From IMG/VR virus record IMGVR_UViG_3300042691_040362, positions 40,955 to 104,954 of that record: a DNA stretch of 64,000 nucleotides; one strand, 5' to 3'. The stretch is from a virus. The translations under genes were made by a program, and so were the position numbers. The notes beneath the pieces are model-generated. The model did no database searches. It saw nothing but the letters and a program-made list of their open reading frames with translations, and was not told the DNA's origin. Of the stretch, positions 55,351-62,853 are shown in pieces; position 1 is the stretch's first letter; each line of letters opens with the position of its first letter.

Positions 55351-55730
55351 TTAAGTTAATTAATCTTCTAGAACAAATTCTTCAAGAGAAAGCTGATCGC
55401 TGTAAGCGTATTGCTGATCGTAAGTACGATAAACCATCTGCTTACAAATCAGGTGCTATCGTTAGATGTCGTAAAGGTAATATTTGGAAGGATTTAAAAG
55501 AAGAAGAATTAAATGAAAAAGTAAAAGAAACACTTCGTACTTGGTTTAAACGTAAAGGTGCACCAGGTAAAGAAGGCGGATGGGTTGATTGTAATACTTG
55601 TAGAGACGGAAAATGTAAATCATGTGGTAGAAAAGAAGGTGAAAAACGTTCTAAATATCCTTCATGTCGTCCTACACCAGCTCAATGTAAAACACCTGGT
55701 AAAGGTAAAAAATGGGGGAAAACAAAATGA
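55347..55730 (+). CDS. Tagged DUF5872-like basic protein
   Basis: 127 residues. Tag MIKLINLLEQILQEKAD; RCKRIADRKYDKPSAYKSGA near 19-38; TLRTWFKRKGAPGKEGGWVD then CNTCRDGKCKSCGRKEGEKR. Related in motifs to DUF5872-type proteins of T4-like phages. Very basic with CxxC and CxxxC clusters, so probably binds metal or nucleic acid. Confidence 0.73.
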   Translation: MIKLINLLEQILQEKADRCKRIADRKYDKPSAYKSGAIVRCRKGNIWKDLKEEELNEKVKETLRTWFKRKGAPGKEGGWVDCNTCRDGKCKSCGRKEGEKRSKYPSCRPTPAQCKTPGKGKKWGKTK

Positions 55731-55996
55731 AAAAAGAATTTAATATAACTGAGTGGGCACTCAAAAATAGACTAAAAGAACATGAAGGTGAAGAATATCC
55801 TCCTTACATGTATTCACCTGTAGGTTTTAGCTGCGCAGTATGTAAATATCATTATATAAAAGATGATAAACATATGTGTAAAAATAAACAATACCAAGAG
55901 TATAAAGGTACTGCTGAATTGGTTGATGATGAAGGAAATCAAATTAAAGATCCTTCAAAATGGTGTTCAAATTGGTTTTTACCTAAAGGAGAATGA
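55727..55996 (+). CDS. Cysteine-cluster protein
   Basis: 89 residues. Start at 55727 overlaps the previous stop as ATGA; an upstream ATG at 55712 is possible. Cysteines in FSCAVCKYHYIKDDKHMCKN and SKWCSNWF resemble a high-potential iron-sulfur or zinc site (C-x-x-C-x12-C...C). Known as conserved unknown in related phages. Confidence 0.7.
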   Translation: MKKEFNITEWALKNRLKEHEGEEYPPYMYSPVGFSCAVCKYHYIKDDKHMCKNKQYQEYKGTAELVDDEGNQIKDPSKWCSNWFLPKGE

Positions 55997-56250
55997 AGCC
56001 ATACACAGACATAGAAGTTACAGACAAATATGTTATTCGTGAATTTAACGAAAATATAGATCCAATTGAGCTTCTTTGGCATCGCGATAATGAAGATCGC
56101 ACATTAGAAATAGTTGGTGAAACAGATTGGAAAATACAATTAGATAATAAATTACCAATCTTACTAGAAAGTCATATATTTATACCAAGACACGCATGGC
56201 ATCGTGTTATTAAAGGAACAGGAACATTAAAATTAAAAATATACAAATGA
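55993..56250 (+). CDS. Cupin-fold-like protein
   Basis: 85 residues. ELLWHRDNEDRTLEIVGETD then IFIPRHAWHRVIKGTGTL has the paired His and Pro-x-x-x-W-H of small cupins. Metal-binding beta barrel likely; activity unknown. Overlaps genes on both sides by four bases. Confidence 0.68.
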   Translation: MKPYTDIEVTDKYVIREFNENIDPIELLWHRDNEDRTLEIVGETDWKIQLDNKLPILLESHIFIPRHAWHRVIKGTGTLKLKIYK

Positions 56251-56780
56251 AATCAACTGAATTAAGACAACTTATCCGCGAATCAATCAATGAATATATT
56301 CGTGAAATCGATGAAGCAGGAACAAAAGCTGGATTACAAGCTAAAATAGAAGCAACTGAAGGTGCTATTAGCAAACGTGAAAAAATGGCTAATATGGAAG
56401 GCATTGATGAAGCTTATCATGAAATGCTTGATAAAGGCAAAATGAAAGAAATTGGTAATGAAGTTAAGGCATTAAAAAAAAGTTTAGATAAATTGAAAAA
56501 ACAATTAGATAAACTTAATTCAAAAGGTACTAAAACTGAAAAACCTGAATCTGAAGAAAAAGAAATTGTTGATGAAGTAAATATTGATGAAACATTTCCT
56601 GAATCTGGTGCTCAACTAGAAGAAGATAATAATGAGGATTTACCCCCTGCACCATCAGAAGAGGAAATAGCAGCTAATCAAATATACGAAATGCTCCATA
56701 TGCAAAAACTAGCAGGTATTATTTCAGAATCTGAATATGTTGCTAAAGTAAAAGAAGTAGAAAAAGCATCTAAAAAATAA
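56247..56780 (+). CDS. Tagged coiled-coil protein with MQKLAGII end
   Basis: 177 residues. Tag MKSTELRQLIRESINEYIRE containing LIRE-S and then IDE-A. Long Lys/Glu coiled coil (about 35-95), acidic stretch, and C-terminal MLHMQKLAGIISESEY near 148-163, as in 58319. Looks like a small scaffold or internal head protein; inference. Confidence 0.7.
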   Translation: MKSTELRQLIRESINEYIREIDEAGTKAGLQAKIEATEGAISKREKMANMEGIDEAYHEMLDKGKMKEIGNEVKALKKSLDKLKKQLDKLNSKGTKTEKPESEEKEIVDEVNIDETFPESGAQLEEDNNEDLPPAPSEEEIAANQIYEMLHMQKLAGIISESEYVAKVKEVEKASKK

Positions 56781-56834
56781 CATATAGACTGATTCATAGC
56801 CGGTCGCTCGAAAGAGACAAAACATCCTGGATCT

Positions 56835-56870
56835 GTGGCCCATTTTTCGAAAGAAAGGTGGGCCACTCTA
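56835..56870 (+). terminator. Strong hairpin terminator
   Basis: GTGGCCCA, 16 nt, TGGGCCAC, then TCTAATT; the T-run is poor, so an RNA-stability hairpin is the alternative. The 55 nt before it (56781-56834) also fold locally and hold no gene. Confidence 0.65.
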
Positions 56871-56874
56871 ATTG

Positions 56875-56903
56875 GGATTTCAAAATAAAAAATTTTATAT
56901 TTA
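56875..56903 (+). promoter_or_regulatory. Class I promoter
   Basis: GGATTTCAA, 12 nt, TATATTTA, only 4 nt before 56908: the oxidoreductase may be expressed from a very short leader. Confidence 0.75.
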
Positions 56904-56907
56904 GCAC

Positions 56908-58269
56908 ATGAAAAAAATCGTAATCGTAGGAGCAGGTGTAGCAGGTATTAACGCTGCTACCAAATTAGTAGACAATGGATATCCAGGACATCTAATTACA
57001 GTTATAGATAAAGGTAGCGATCCATATAATCGCTTACCTGAACAGGTAATGGAAGGCATGTTAGGAGCTGGAGGTTGGAGTGATGGTAAATTAACATACC
57101 ATACTGCAATTGGAGGAGTATTATCAAAATACTGTGGTGAAGAAAAAGCTATGGAATTAATGGATCAAGTAATTAAAAACTTTACTCGTTTCCACCCTAA
57201 ACCAGAAGAAATATTTATGTCTGATCCTCAAGAGGAACCAGATTTTATTAAACCACATTTTGGACTAAGACTATTTCCAGTGTGGCATATTGGTTCAAAT
57301 TATCTACATGAAATTGCTATTAATTGGTATGCTTACTTAGCTGATAAAGGTATTAACTTTATGTGGGAAACGGAAGTTACATATATTGATTTTGATAATC
57401 CTCATGGATATGTGTTAATAGAAGGATTTAAAAACCAAGGTGGAGGAGAAAAAACACATTACATGACTACTGGAGATAAATTAATATTCGCAGTGGGGAA
57501 GAGTGGTATCGACTTTGGTAAAGCACTAGCAGATGAATACAAATTACCAACTGAACCTAAATCAGTGCAAATAGGTGTACGTTTTGAAGCACCACAAAAA
57601 TATTTTCAAAAATTAATTGATGTATCATACGATTTTAAATTATATCAAAAATTCGATAACGTATCTCTACGTTCATTTTGTACAAATAATAATGCAGCTT
57701 ATGTGGCTGTTGAGAACACTTATGGGGATGTAAGTTATAATGGACATGCTAAGAAAGGCGAAGAATATCGTAACGATATGACTAACTTTGGTATCCTAAT
57801 GGAAATTAAAGGTATTGAAAATCCATTTGAATGGAGTAGAGAATTAGTTTCTAAAATCCAAATTGATAGTAAAGGACTATATTATTCTCCTTCCCGTAAA
57901 CCAGGACAAACATCAGAAGGAAATATAGTAACAGCTACTCCAATAAGTTTAGATGGGTTAACTCATTTAATTGAACCTTCATTTAATGGTTATTTCAAAT
58001 ATGTATGGGATTTTATACAAAATATGAATGAAGTATTTGAATTTGGTGATGATTGGGGAATGTATATTCCTGAGGTAAAATATTTATCTCCTGAACCATT
58101 AGTTGATTACAAGAATTTAGCATTAGTAGACTATCCAAATGTACACTTTGTAGGTGATGCTTTATCTGCTCGTGGTATTACAGTAAGTGGAGCACATGGA
58201 ATTTATGTTGCAGAAAATTTACTACAACATAAACTTGATGAATATCCAGATTTTGTAGAACATTATTAA
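56908..58269 (+). CDS. FAD-dependent oxidoreductase
   Basis: 453 residues. N-terminal Rossmann dinucleotide motif VIVGAGVAGINAATKL (5-20) then TVIDKG. GAGGWSDGKLTYHTAIGG near 53-70 and C-terminal HFVGDALSARGITVSGAHGI near 410-430 fit the NAD(FAD)-dependent dehydrogenase group. It lacks the tag of its neighbours and has an early-type promoter. Substrate unknown; unusual in phages. Confidence 0.82.
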   Translation: MKKIVIVGAGVAGINAATKLVDNGYPGHLITVIDKGSDPYNRLPEQVMEGMLGAGGWSDGKLTYHTAIGGVLSKYCGEEKAMELMDQVIKNFTRFHPKPEEIFMSDPQEEPDFIKPHFGLRLFPVWHIGSNYLHEIAINWYAYLADKGINFMWETEVTYIDFDNPHGYVLIEGFKNQGGGEKTHYMTTGDKLIFAVGKSGIDFGKALADEYKLPTEPKSVQIGVRFEAPQKYFQKLIDVSYDFKLYQKFDNVSLRSFCTNNNAAYVAVENTYGDVSYNGHAKKGEEYRNDMTNFGILMEIKGIENPFEWSRELVSKIQIDSKGLYYSPSRKPGQTSEGNIVTATPISLDGLTHLIEPSFNGYFKYVWDFIQNMNEVFEFGDDWGMYIPEVKYLSPEPLVDYKNLALVDYPNVHFVGDALSARGITVSGAHGIYVAENLLQHKLDEYPDFVEHY

Positions 58270-58318
58270 ACTTTACTATAATTCATTATATGTATAATAA
58301 AAACATATTTAAAACAAA

Positions 58319-58984
58319 ATGGAATTAAGAAAATACATCCGCGAAATGGTTGAGACTGAGCTTGATGAAATGGCTCGTATCTCTACTAACATCAAAATTG
58401 GTGATCCTGAAAAAGCATCCATTGCAAAAGAGCTATATGCTGGAACTTGGTATGGTGATATGATTGATTATGTAGAGGAAGCAGGAGACGTTGGTATTCC
58501 TCAACCTGAACTAGCAAGAATGTTAGGTAAATCAGGCCAACAAGCAATCAATCCCAAAGTTAGAGATTTCCTTGAATCAAACATCTTCACTAAAGGTGAG
58601 TTATCAGTAGCTAAAAAAGAAAAACCAGAAGCTAGTGGTATTAAAGGTCGCCCAACCTCAGAAAAAACATTAATGGCTAAAGATGTTAATTCTAAAATGG
58701 AAGCAGATGCTAACTATAAACCATCAGAAGATGAATTAGCAATATTGGGGGCTGAGTTTATTGAAAAACTTAGAGCACGTGTTAAAGGTACTTTAAGACG
58801 TGGTCGTCCTGCACTTCCTTCTAAAGCAAAAGATGGCATGATAGCAGCTATGAAAAAAATAGGAGATGAAGATATAGACATGGATGGGGATATTGATGAT
58901 GAGGATTTGGAAGATATTGCTGAATCAACTTCAATTAATGAATCGTTTACTCGTATGCAGAAATTAGCAGGAATTATTAAATAA
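58319..58984 (+). CDS. Tagged AT-hook protein with RMQKLAGII end
   Basis: 221 residues. Tag MELRKYIREMVETELDEMAR; a shared domain (NIKIGDPEKASIAKELYAGT, GIPQPELARMLGKSGQQAIN) found also at 59854; AT-hook-like KGRPTS and RRGRPALP; an acidic EDIDMDGDIDDEDLEDI stretch; IAES, INES sites and C-terminal FTRMQKLAGIIK. A late-type TATGTATAA variant lies about 30 nt upstream. Candidate DNA-binding internal virion protein. Confidence 0.72.
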   Translation: MELRKYIREMVETELDEMARISTNIKIGDPEKASIAKELYAGTWYGDMIDYVEEAGDVGIPQPELARMLGKSGQQAINPKVRDFLESNIFTKGELSVAKKEKPEASGIKGRPTSEKTLMAKDVNSKMEADANYKPSEDELAILGAEFIEKLRARVKGTLRRGRPALPSKAKDGMIAAMKKIGDEDIDMDGDIDDEDLEDIAESTSINESFTRMQKLAGIIK

Positions 58985-59008
58985 ATTATATTAAACAAAT
59001 TTTAAATT

Positions 59009-59038
59009 GAGGACTTGGATTACCAAGTCCTCTTTTTT
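59009..59038 (+). terminator. Terminator forming a hybrid with a promoter
   Basis: GAGGACTTGG, loop ATTA, CCAAGTCCTC, six T. Perfect 10-bp stem whose loop is the core of the class I box. Confidence 0.92.
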
Positions 59039-59045
59039 ATATTCA
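59017..59045 (+). promoter_or_regulatory. Class I promoter inside a terminator
   Basis: GGATTACCA, 12 nt, TATATTCA, before 59065; the T-run of the terminator lies in the spacer. Confidence 0.85.
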
Positions 59046-59064
59046 AGTAAAAAATTAAAGTTCT

Positions 59065-59298
59065 ATGAGTAATAAAAAAACAGACATTAGACGTATTAAA
59101 TCCCCAGATGGGATTGTTCGTTATATTAAAGATGGAAAATTACATAATGCAGAAGGTCCTGCGGTAATTCATCCTGATGGTAGAGAAGAATATCATTTAA
59201 ATGGTTTTCAATATTCAAAGGATGAATTTAAAACAATTAAAAAAGATAGTAATGGATTACCATTCTATAAACAATCAGGAACTAAAATGCGCCATTAA
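59065..59298 (+). CDS. Small MORN-like repeat protein
   Basis: 77 residues. RYIKDGKLHNAEGPAVIHPD and REEYHLNGFQYSKDEFK match the short KxHNxxGPA repeat proteins common in phages. Function unknown. Followed after one base by the kinase-like gene. Confidence 0.7.
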   Translation: MSNKKTDIRRIKSPDGIVRYIKDGKLHNAEGPAVIHPDGREEYHLNGFQYSKDEFKTIKKDSNGLPFYKQSGTKMRH

Positions 59299-59299
59299 G

Positions 59300-59830
59300 A
59301 TGAAGATTGGATTCACAGGTACAGTAAGTGTGGGAAAAACTACATTAGTTAATTCACTAAAAGAATTACCAGAATTTAAACACTATGATTTTGCAACTGA
59401 ACGTTCAAAATATTTACGTGATTTAGGTATTCCCCTAAATACAGATAGTACATTAAAAGGACAAACAATTTTTCTATCAGAGAGATGTTCTGAGTTAATT
59501 AGACATAATATTATAACTGATCGAACAGTTATAGATGTTATAGCATTTACATTAAATGCCGATTCGATTGATTATTTAAATAAAGATGCGTTTGAAAAAT
59601 ATGCTTCTAAATTTATAGAGGAATATGATTGGATATTTTATGTATCACCAGCTGGAGTATCTATTGAAGATAATAATGTGCGTACTACAGATGGAGAATA
59701 TAGAAAACAGATTGATCAAACAATCAAACATCTATGCTCAGAATATTTATGGAAAATTAAAAACTTTGGTATCATCGCTGGTACTAATGAAGACAGAATT
59801 ACTCAAATAAAATCTTACTTGAATTTATAA
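59300..59830 (+). CDS. P-loop nucleoside/nucleotide kinase-like protein
   Basis: 176 residues. FTGTVSVGKTTLV (5-17) is a Walker A; FATERSKYLRDLG near 31-43 and IITDRTVIDVIAF near 75-87 (D-R motif) fit AAA-type kinases such as NadR-like or thymidylate kinase-like proteins. Start taken at 59300; longer frames overlap the preceding gene. Likely phosphorylates a nucleoside or cofactor precursor. Confidence 0.78.
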   Translation: MKIGFTGTVSVGKTTLVNSLKELPEFKHYDFATERSKYLRDLGIPLNTDSTLKGQTIFLSERCSELIRHNIITDRTVIDVIAFTLNADSIDYLNKDAFEKYASKFIEEYDWIFYVSPAGVSIEDNNVRTTDGEYRKQIDQTIKHLCSEYLWKIKNFGIIAGTNEDRITQIKSYLNL

Positions 59831-59839
59831 TATTTATAA
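59831..59839 (+). promoter_or_regulatory. Class II (late) promoter
   Basis: TATTTATAA then CAAAAT, 14 nt before 59854. Confidence 0.8.
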
Positions 59840-59853
59840 CAAAATCTTACTAA

Positions 59854-60684
59854 ATGAAACGCAAAGAACTATATAACTATATTCGTGAAGAAATTGTAAA
59901 TGAGTTAACTACTGTTACTAAAAATACTGATCAAAGTGAAGTTTCAACAATTTCTAAAGCAGAAAATGTACCTACAACTACCGTTTCTAATGCTATTAAG
60001 AAAGCCAAATCATCCGGTCAAGATGTAAATATAGCTGAGATGGCTCGTACTGCAAATAATATTAAAATTGGAGACCCAGCTAAAGTAACTCTACTTAGAA
60101 AATTATATGGTGGAACATGGAAAGGAAATATGTTAGATGCAGTAGAAAAAGCAGGTGAAGCAGGTATTTCTCAACTTGAATTAGCTTTAGCAGTTGGTAA
60201 AAAAAGTCAACCCGAAATTAATCCTGCCGTAAACGAATTTCTTAAAGTAGGTGCGTTTGCATTATCTAAAATTGCAGGTGCAGCCGCAGAACCAACTATT
60301 GCTCCTTCATCTGAAGAAGAAGAATGGATGGCGGACGCTGATGTACAAGATGATTGGGAAAAAGTTGAAGATGAAGATGAAGATATAATGGATAAAGGTC
60401 CATCAGCCGCAGATATCAAAGCAGCTGAAAAATCAGTTAAGAAAGTAGCAGGTGGTAAAGGATACGCTAAACAATTACCTCCTGAAGATGAAGAAAAATA
60501 TGAACGATTGAAAAAGGGAATTGAAACTAAAATCTCCAAAATTAAGGCTCTTCAAAAACCCAAAAGAGCATCATCAAATGATATGCAGGTACTTAAAGCT
60601 TTAATTAATCGAGATGATGTTAAAAAACTATTTAAAGCTAAAGGTGTTAGTATAACTGACTTAGTAGCAGATATCATATCATGA
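59854..60684 (+). CDS. Tagged protein, paralog of 58319
   Basis: 276 residues. Tag MKRKELYNYIREEIVNELTT; the block ARTANNIKIGDPAKVTLLRK, GGTWKGNMLDAVEKAGEAGI, QLELALAVGKKSQPEINP is shared with 58319. Acidic middle and a basic C-terminal coil (KKGIETKISKIKALQKPKRA). The winged-helix-like shared block suggests DNA or protein binding. Overlaps the next gene by four bases. Confidence 0.7.
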   Translation: MKRKELYNYIREEIVNELTTVTKNTDQSEVSTISKAENVPTTTVSNAIKKAKSSGQDVNIAEMARTANNIKIGDPAKVTLLRKLYGGTWKGNMLDAVEKAGEAGISQLELALAVGKKSQPEINPAVNEFLKVGAFALSKIAGAAAEPTIAPSSEEEEWMADADVQDDWEKVEDEDEDIMDKGPSAADIKAAEKSVKKVAGGKGYAKQLPPEDEEKYERLKKGIETKISKIKALQKPKRASSNDMQVLKALINRDDVKKLFKAKGVSITDLVADIIS

Positions 60685-61265
60685 TAAATCAAAACCGATT
60701 TTATTTAATTATCATAGGAATACTAACTATAATTCTGTTAATGCAAAAATGTGGAGGGGGATGTAATTTTATTCCCGTTCTTCCACCTCCTGTAACCATT
60801 AGAATAGTAGATACTGTTTATACAGTAACTACAAAGGAGATTCCTACTTATGTCCCAAAATGGAAAACAATTACTAAATACGTTCATGATACAATTGAAA
60901 CCGTGGATACTACATATGTTATTGGGGACTACTACTCTACTTATTTTTATCAAGATTCATTAATTAATGATACATTATGTTTTTACATTAATGATTCAAT
61001 CTCAGAAAACAAAATCAAATCAAGAGATTTAAAATATATAATGTCATTTCCAACTATAAAAATACACGATATAGTAATTCAAAATAAAAACGAATATTAT
61101 GTTGGTTTAGGATTAATTGGAAATCAAAAAGGAATTAATTATTTTGGTCCTGAATTTTTATTGAAAACTAAGAAAAAAGATGTTTATGGAATAGGAATAG
61201 GAATGGATGGAAATCTAAAACCTAACCTAAGTCTAAGAACATATTGGAAAATAGGCAAAAAATGA
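60681..61265 (+). CDS. Membrane-anchored beta-rich protein
   Basis: 194 residues. A hydrophobic N-terminal segment (YLIIIGILTIILLMQKCGGG) that may be an anchor or lipoprotein-like signal (Cys near 24), then repeated Thr/Val/Tyr strands (RIVDTVYTVTTKEIPTY, VDTTYVIGDYYSTYF) and a Gly-rich end (VYGIGIGMDGN). Recurs in T4-like Bacteroidetes phages before the terminase; role unknown, possibly envelope or spanin-like. Confidence 0.68.
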   Translation: MINQNRFYLIIIGILTIILLMQKCGGGCNFIPVLPPPVTIRIVDTVYTVTTKEIPTYVPKWKTITKYVHDTIETVDTTYVIGDYYSTYFYQDSLINDTLCFYINDSISENKIKSRDLKYIMSFPTIKIHDIVIQNKNEYYVGLGLIGNQKGINYFGPEFLLKTKKKDVYGIGIGMDGNLKPNLSLRTYWKIGKK

Positions 61266-62836
61266 GTCAACCAGATCTTAAACAAATTATAAGGGATGAA
61301 TATATTAAGTGTGCAAAAGATCCAGCACACTTTATGCGTAAATACTGTTATATACAACATCCACAACGTGGGCGAGTTATATTTAATTTATATCCGTTTC
61401 AAGGTAAAGTACTAAATTTATGGAAAGACAATCCATATTCAATGGTACTTAAATCTAGACAGTTAGGTATATCAACATTAGCAGCAGGATATTCTTTATG
61501 GTTAATGACATTCCATAAGGATAAAAATATTCTTTGTATAGCTACTAAGCAGGATACTGCTAAAAATATGGTTACTAAAACCAAGTTTATGTATGATAAT
61601 TTACCATCATGGCTTAAAGTAGAATCTGAAGAAAATAATAAATTAACATTACGATTAATTAATGGTTCTCAAATCAAAGCAACCTCAGCAGCAAGTGATG
61701 CTGGTCGATCAGAAGCCGTTTCGCTTCTAATTATAGATGAGGCTGCATTTATTGAAGGTATTGAGCCAATTTGGGCTTCAGCTCAACAAACCCTAGCAAC
61801 AGGTGGTGGTGCAATTGTATTATCAACACCTTTTGGTACAGGTAACTGGTTCCATAAAACATGGGTTAAAGCAGAAGCACAAGATAATAACTTCTTACCT
61901 ATTAAATTACCTTGGTATGTTCATCCTGAACGTGATCAAGCTTGGAGAGATAAACAAGATGTAGAATTAGGTGATCCTAGATTAGCAGCACAGGAATGTG
62001 ATTGCGATTTTACTACATCTGGGGATGTAGTTTATTATCCAGAACACATTGAATATATGATGTCTACTCACGTAGTAGAACCATTAGAGCGTCGTGGGGT
62101 AGATGGAAATTTATGGGTTTGGGAATCACCAGATTATACTAGAAGTTATATAGTAATAGCAGATGTTGCTAGAGGAGATGGAAAAGATTTTTCTGCATTT
62201 CACGTATTTGATATAGAAACAAATGCCCAAGTAGCAGAATTTAGAAGTCAACTTCCACCTAAAGAATTTGGATATCTATTAGTAGCCATTGCTACAGAAT
62301 ATAATGAAGCACTATTAGTAATTGAAAACGCAAATATTGGCTGGTCAGCTATAGATTCAGTAATAGAAAGAGGATATAGAAATCTATATTATTCACCTAA
62401 AAGTGATGTTGCAACTTCTGATTCGTATATTAACAGATACGAAGATACATCCAAAATGACCCCAGGTTTTACTACATCATTAAAAACACGTCCTTTAGTA
62501 ATTAACAAAGGTCGTGAATATTTTGGAGATCATAGTGTAATTATTCGATCAAAACGTTTGATTGAAGAAATGAAAGTATTCATTTGGAAAAATGGTCGAG
62601 CAGAAGCCCAATCTGGATATAATGATGACTTAGTTATGGCTTATAGTATAGGAATGTACTTAAGAGATACAGCATTAAAAAACAAACAGCAAGGATTAGA
62701 ATTAACAAGAGCAACATTAAATAATATATCAAGAATATCTCCACAACAAGGTGCTTATTTTGCAACGGGAATGGACAATCCATATTCTATGAAGGTAAAT
62801 GGAGAAGGAAATGAGGATATTAGTTGGCTTTTATGA
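61262..62836 (+). CDS. Terminase large subunit (gp17-like)
   Basis: 524 residues. ATPase motor: KSRQLGIST (64-72) as Walker A and LLIIDEAAF (155-163) as Walker B with catalytic Glu, then STPFGTGNWF coupling motif near 188-197. Nuclease domain: VIADVARGDGKDFSAFHV with D301, VIENANIGW with E355, and NDDLVMAYSIG near the C-terminus. It cuts and pumps DNA into proheads. Start at 61262 chosen because it overlaps the previous stop; an in-frame ATG 18 bases upstream also exists. No intein or intron seen. Confidence 0.93.
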   Translation: MSQPDLKQIIRDEYIKCAKDPAHFMRKYCYIQHPQRGRVIFNLYPFQGKVLNLWKDNPYSMVLKSRQLGISTLAAGYSLWLMTFHKDKNILCIATKQDTAKNMVTKTKFMYDNLPSWLKVESEENNKLTLRLINGSQIKATSAASDAGRSEAVSLLIIDEAAFIEGIEPIWASAQQTLATGGGAIVLSTPFGTGNWFHKTWVKAEAQDNNFLPIKLPWYVHPERDQAWRDKQDVELGDPRLAAQECDCDFTTSGDVVYYPEHIEYMMSTHVVEPLERRGVDGNLWVWESPDYTRSYIVIADVARGDGKDFSAFHVFDIETNAQVAEFRSQLPPKEFGYLLVAIATEYNEALLVIENANIGWSAIDSVIERGYRNLYYSPKSDVATSDSYINRYEDTSKMTPGFTTSLKTRPLVINKGREYFGDHSVIIRSKRLIEEMKVFIWKNGRAEAQSGYNDDLVMAYSIGMYLRDTALKNKQQGLELTRATLNNISRISPQQGAYFATGMDNPYSMKVNGEGNEDISWLL

Positions 62837-62853
62837 CTTTAAATAAATAAATA

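Noticed and set aside
61262-62836. Possible intein or intron in the terminase gene
   Set aside because: Length and motif order are normal and uninterrupted.
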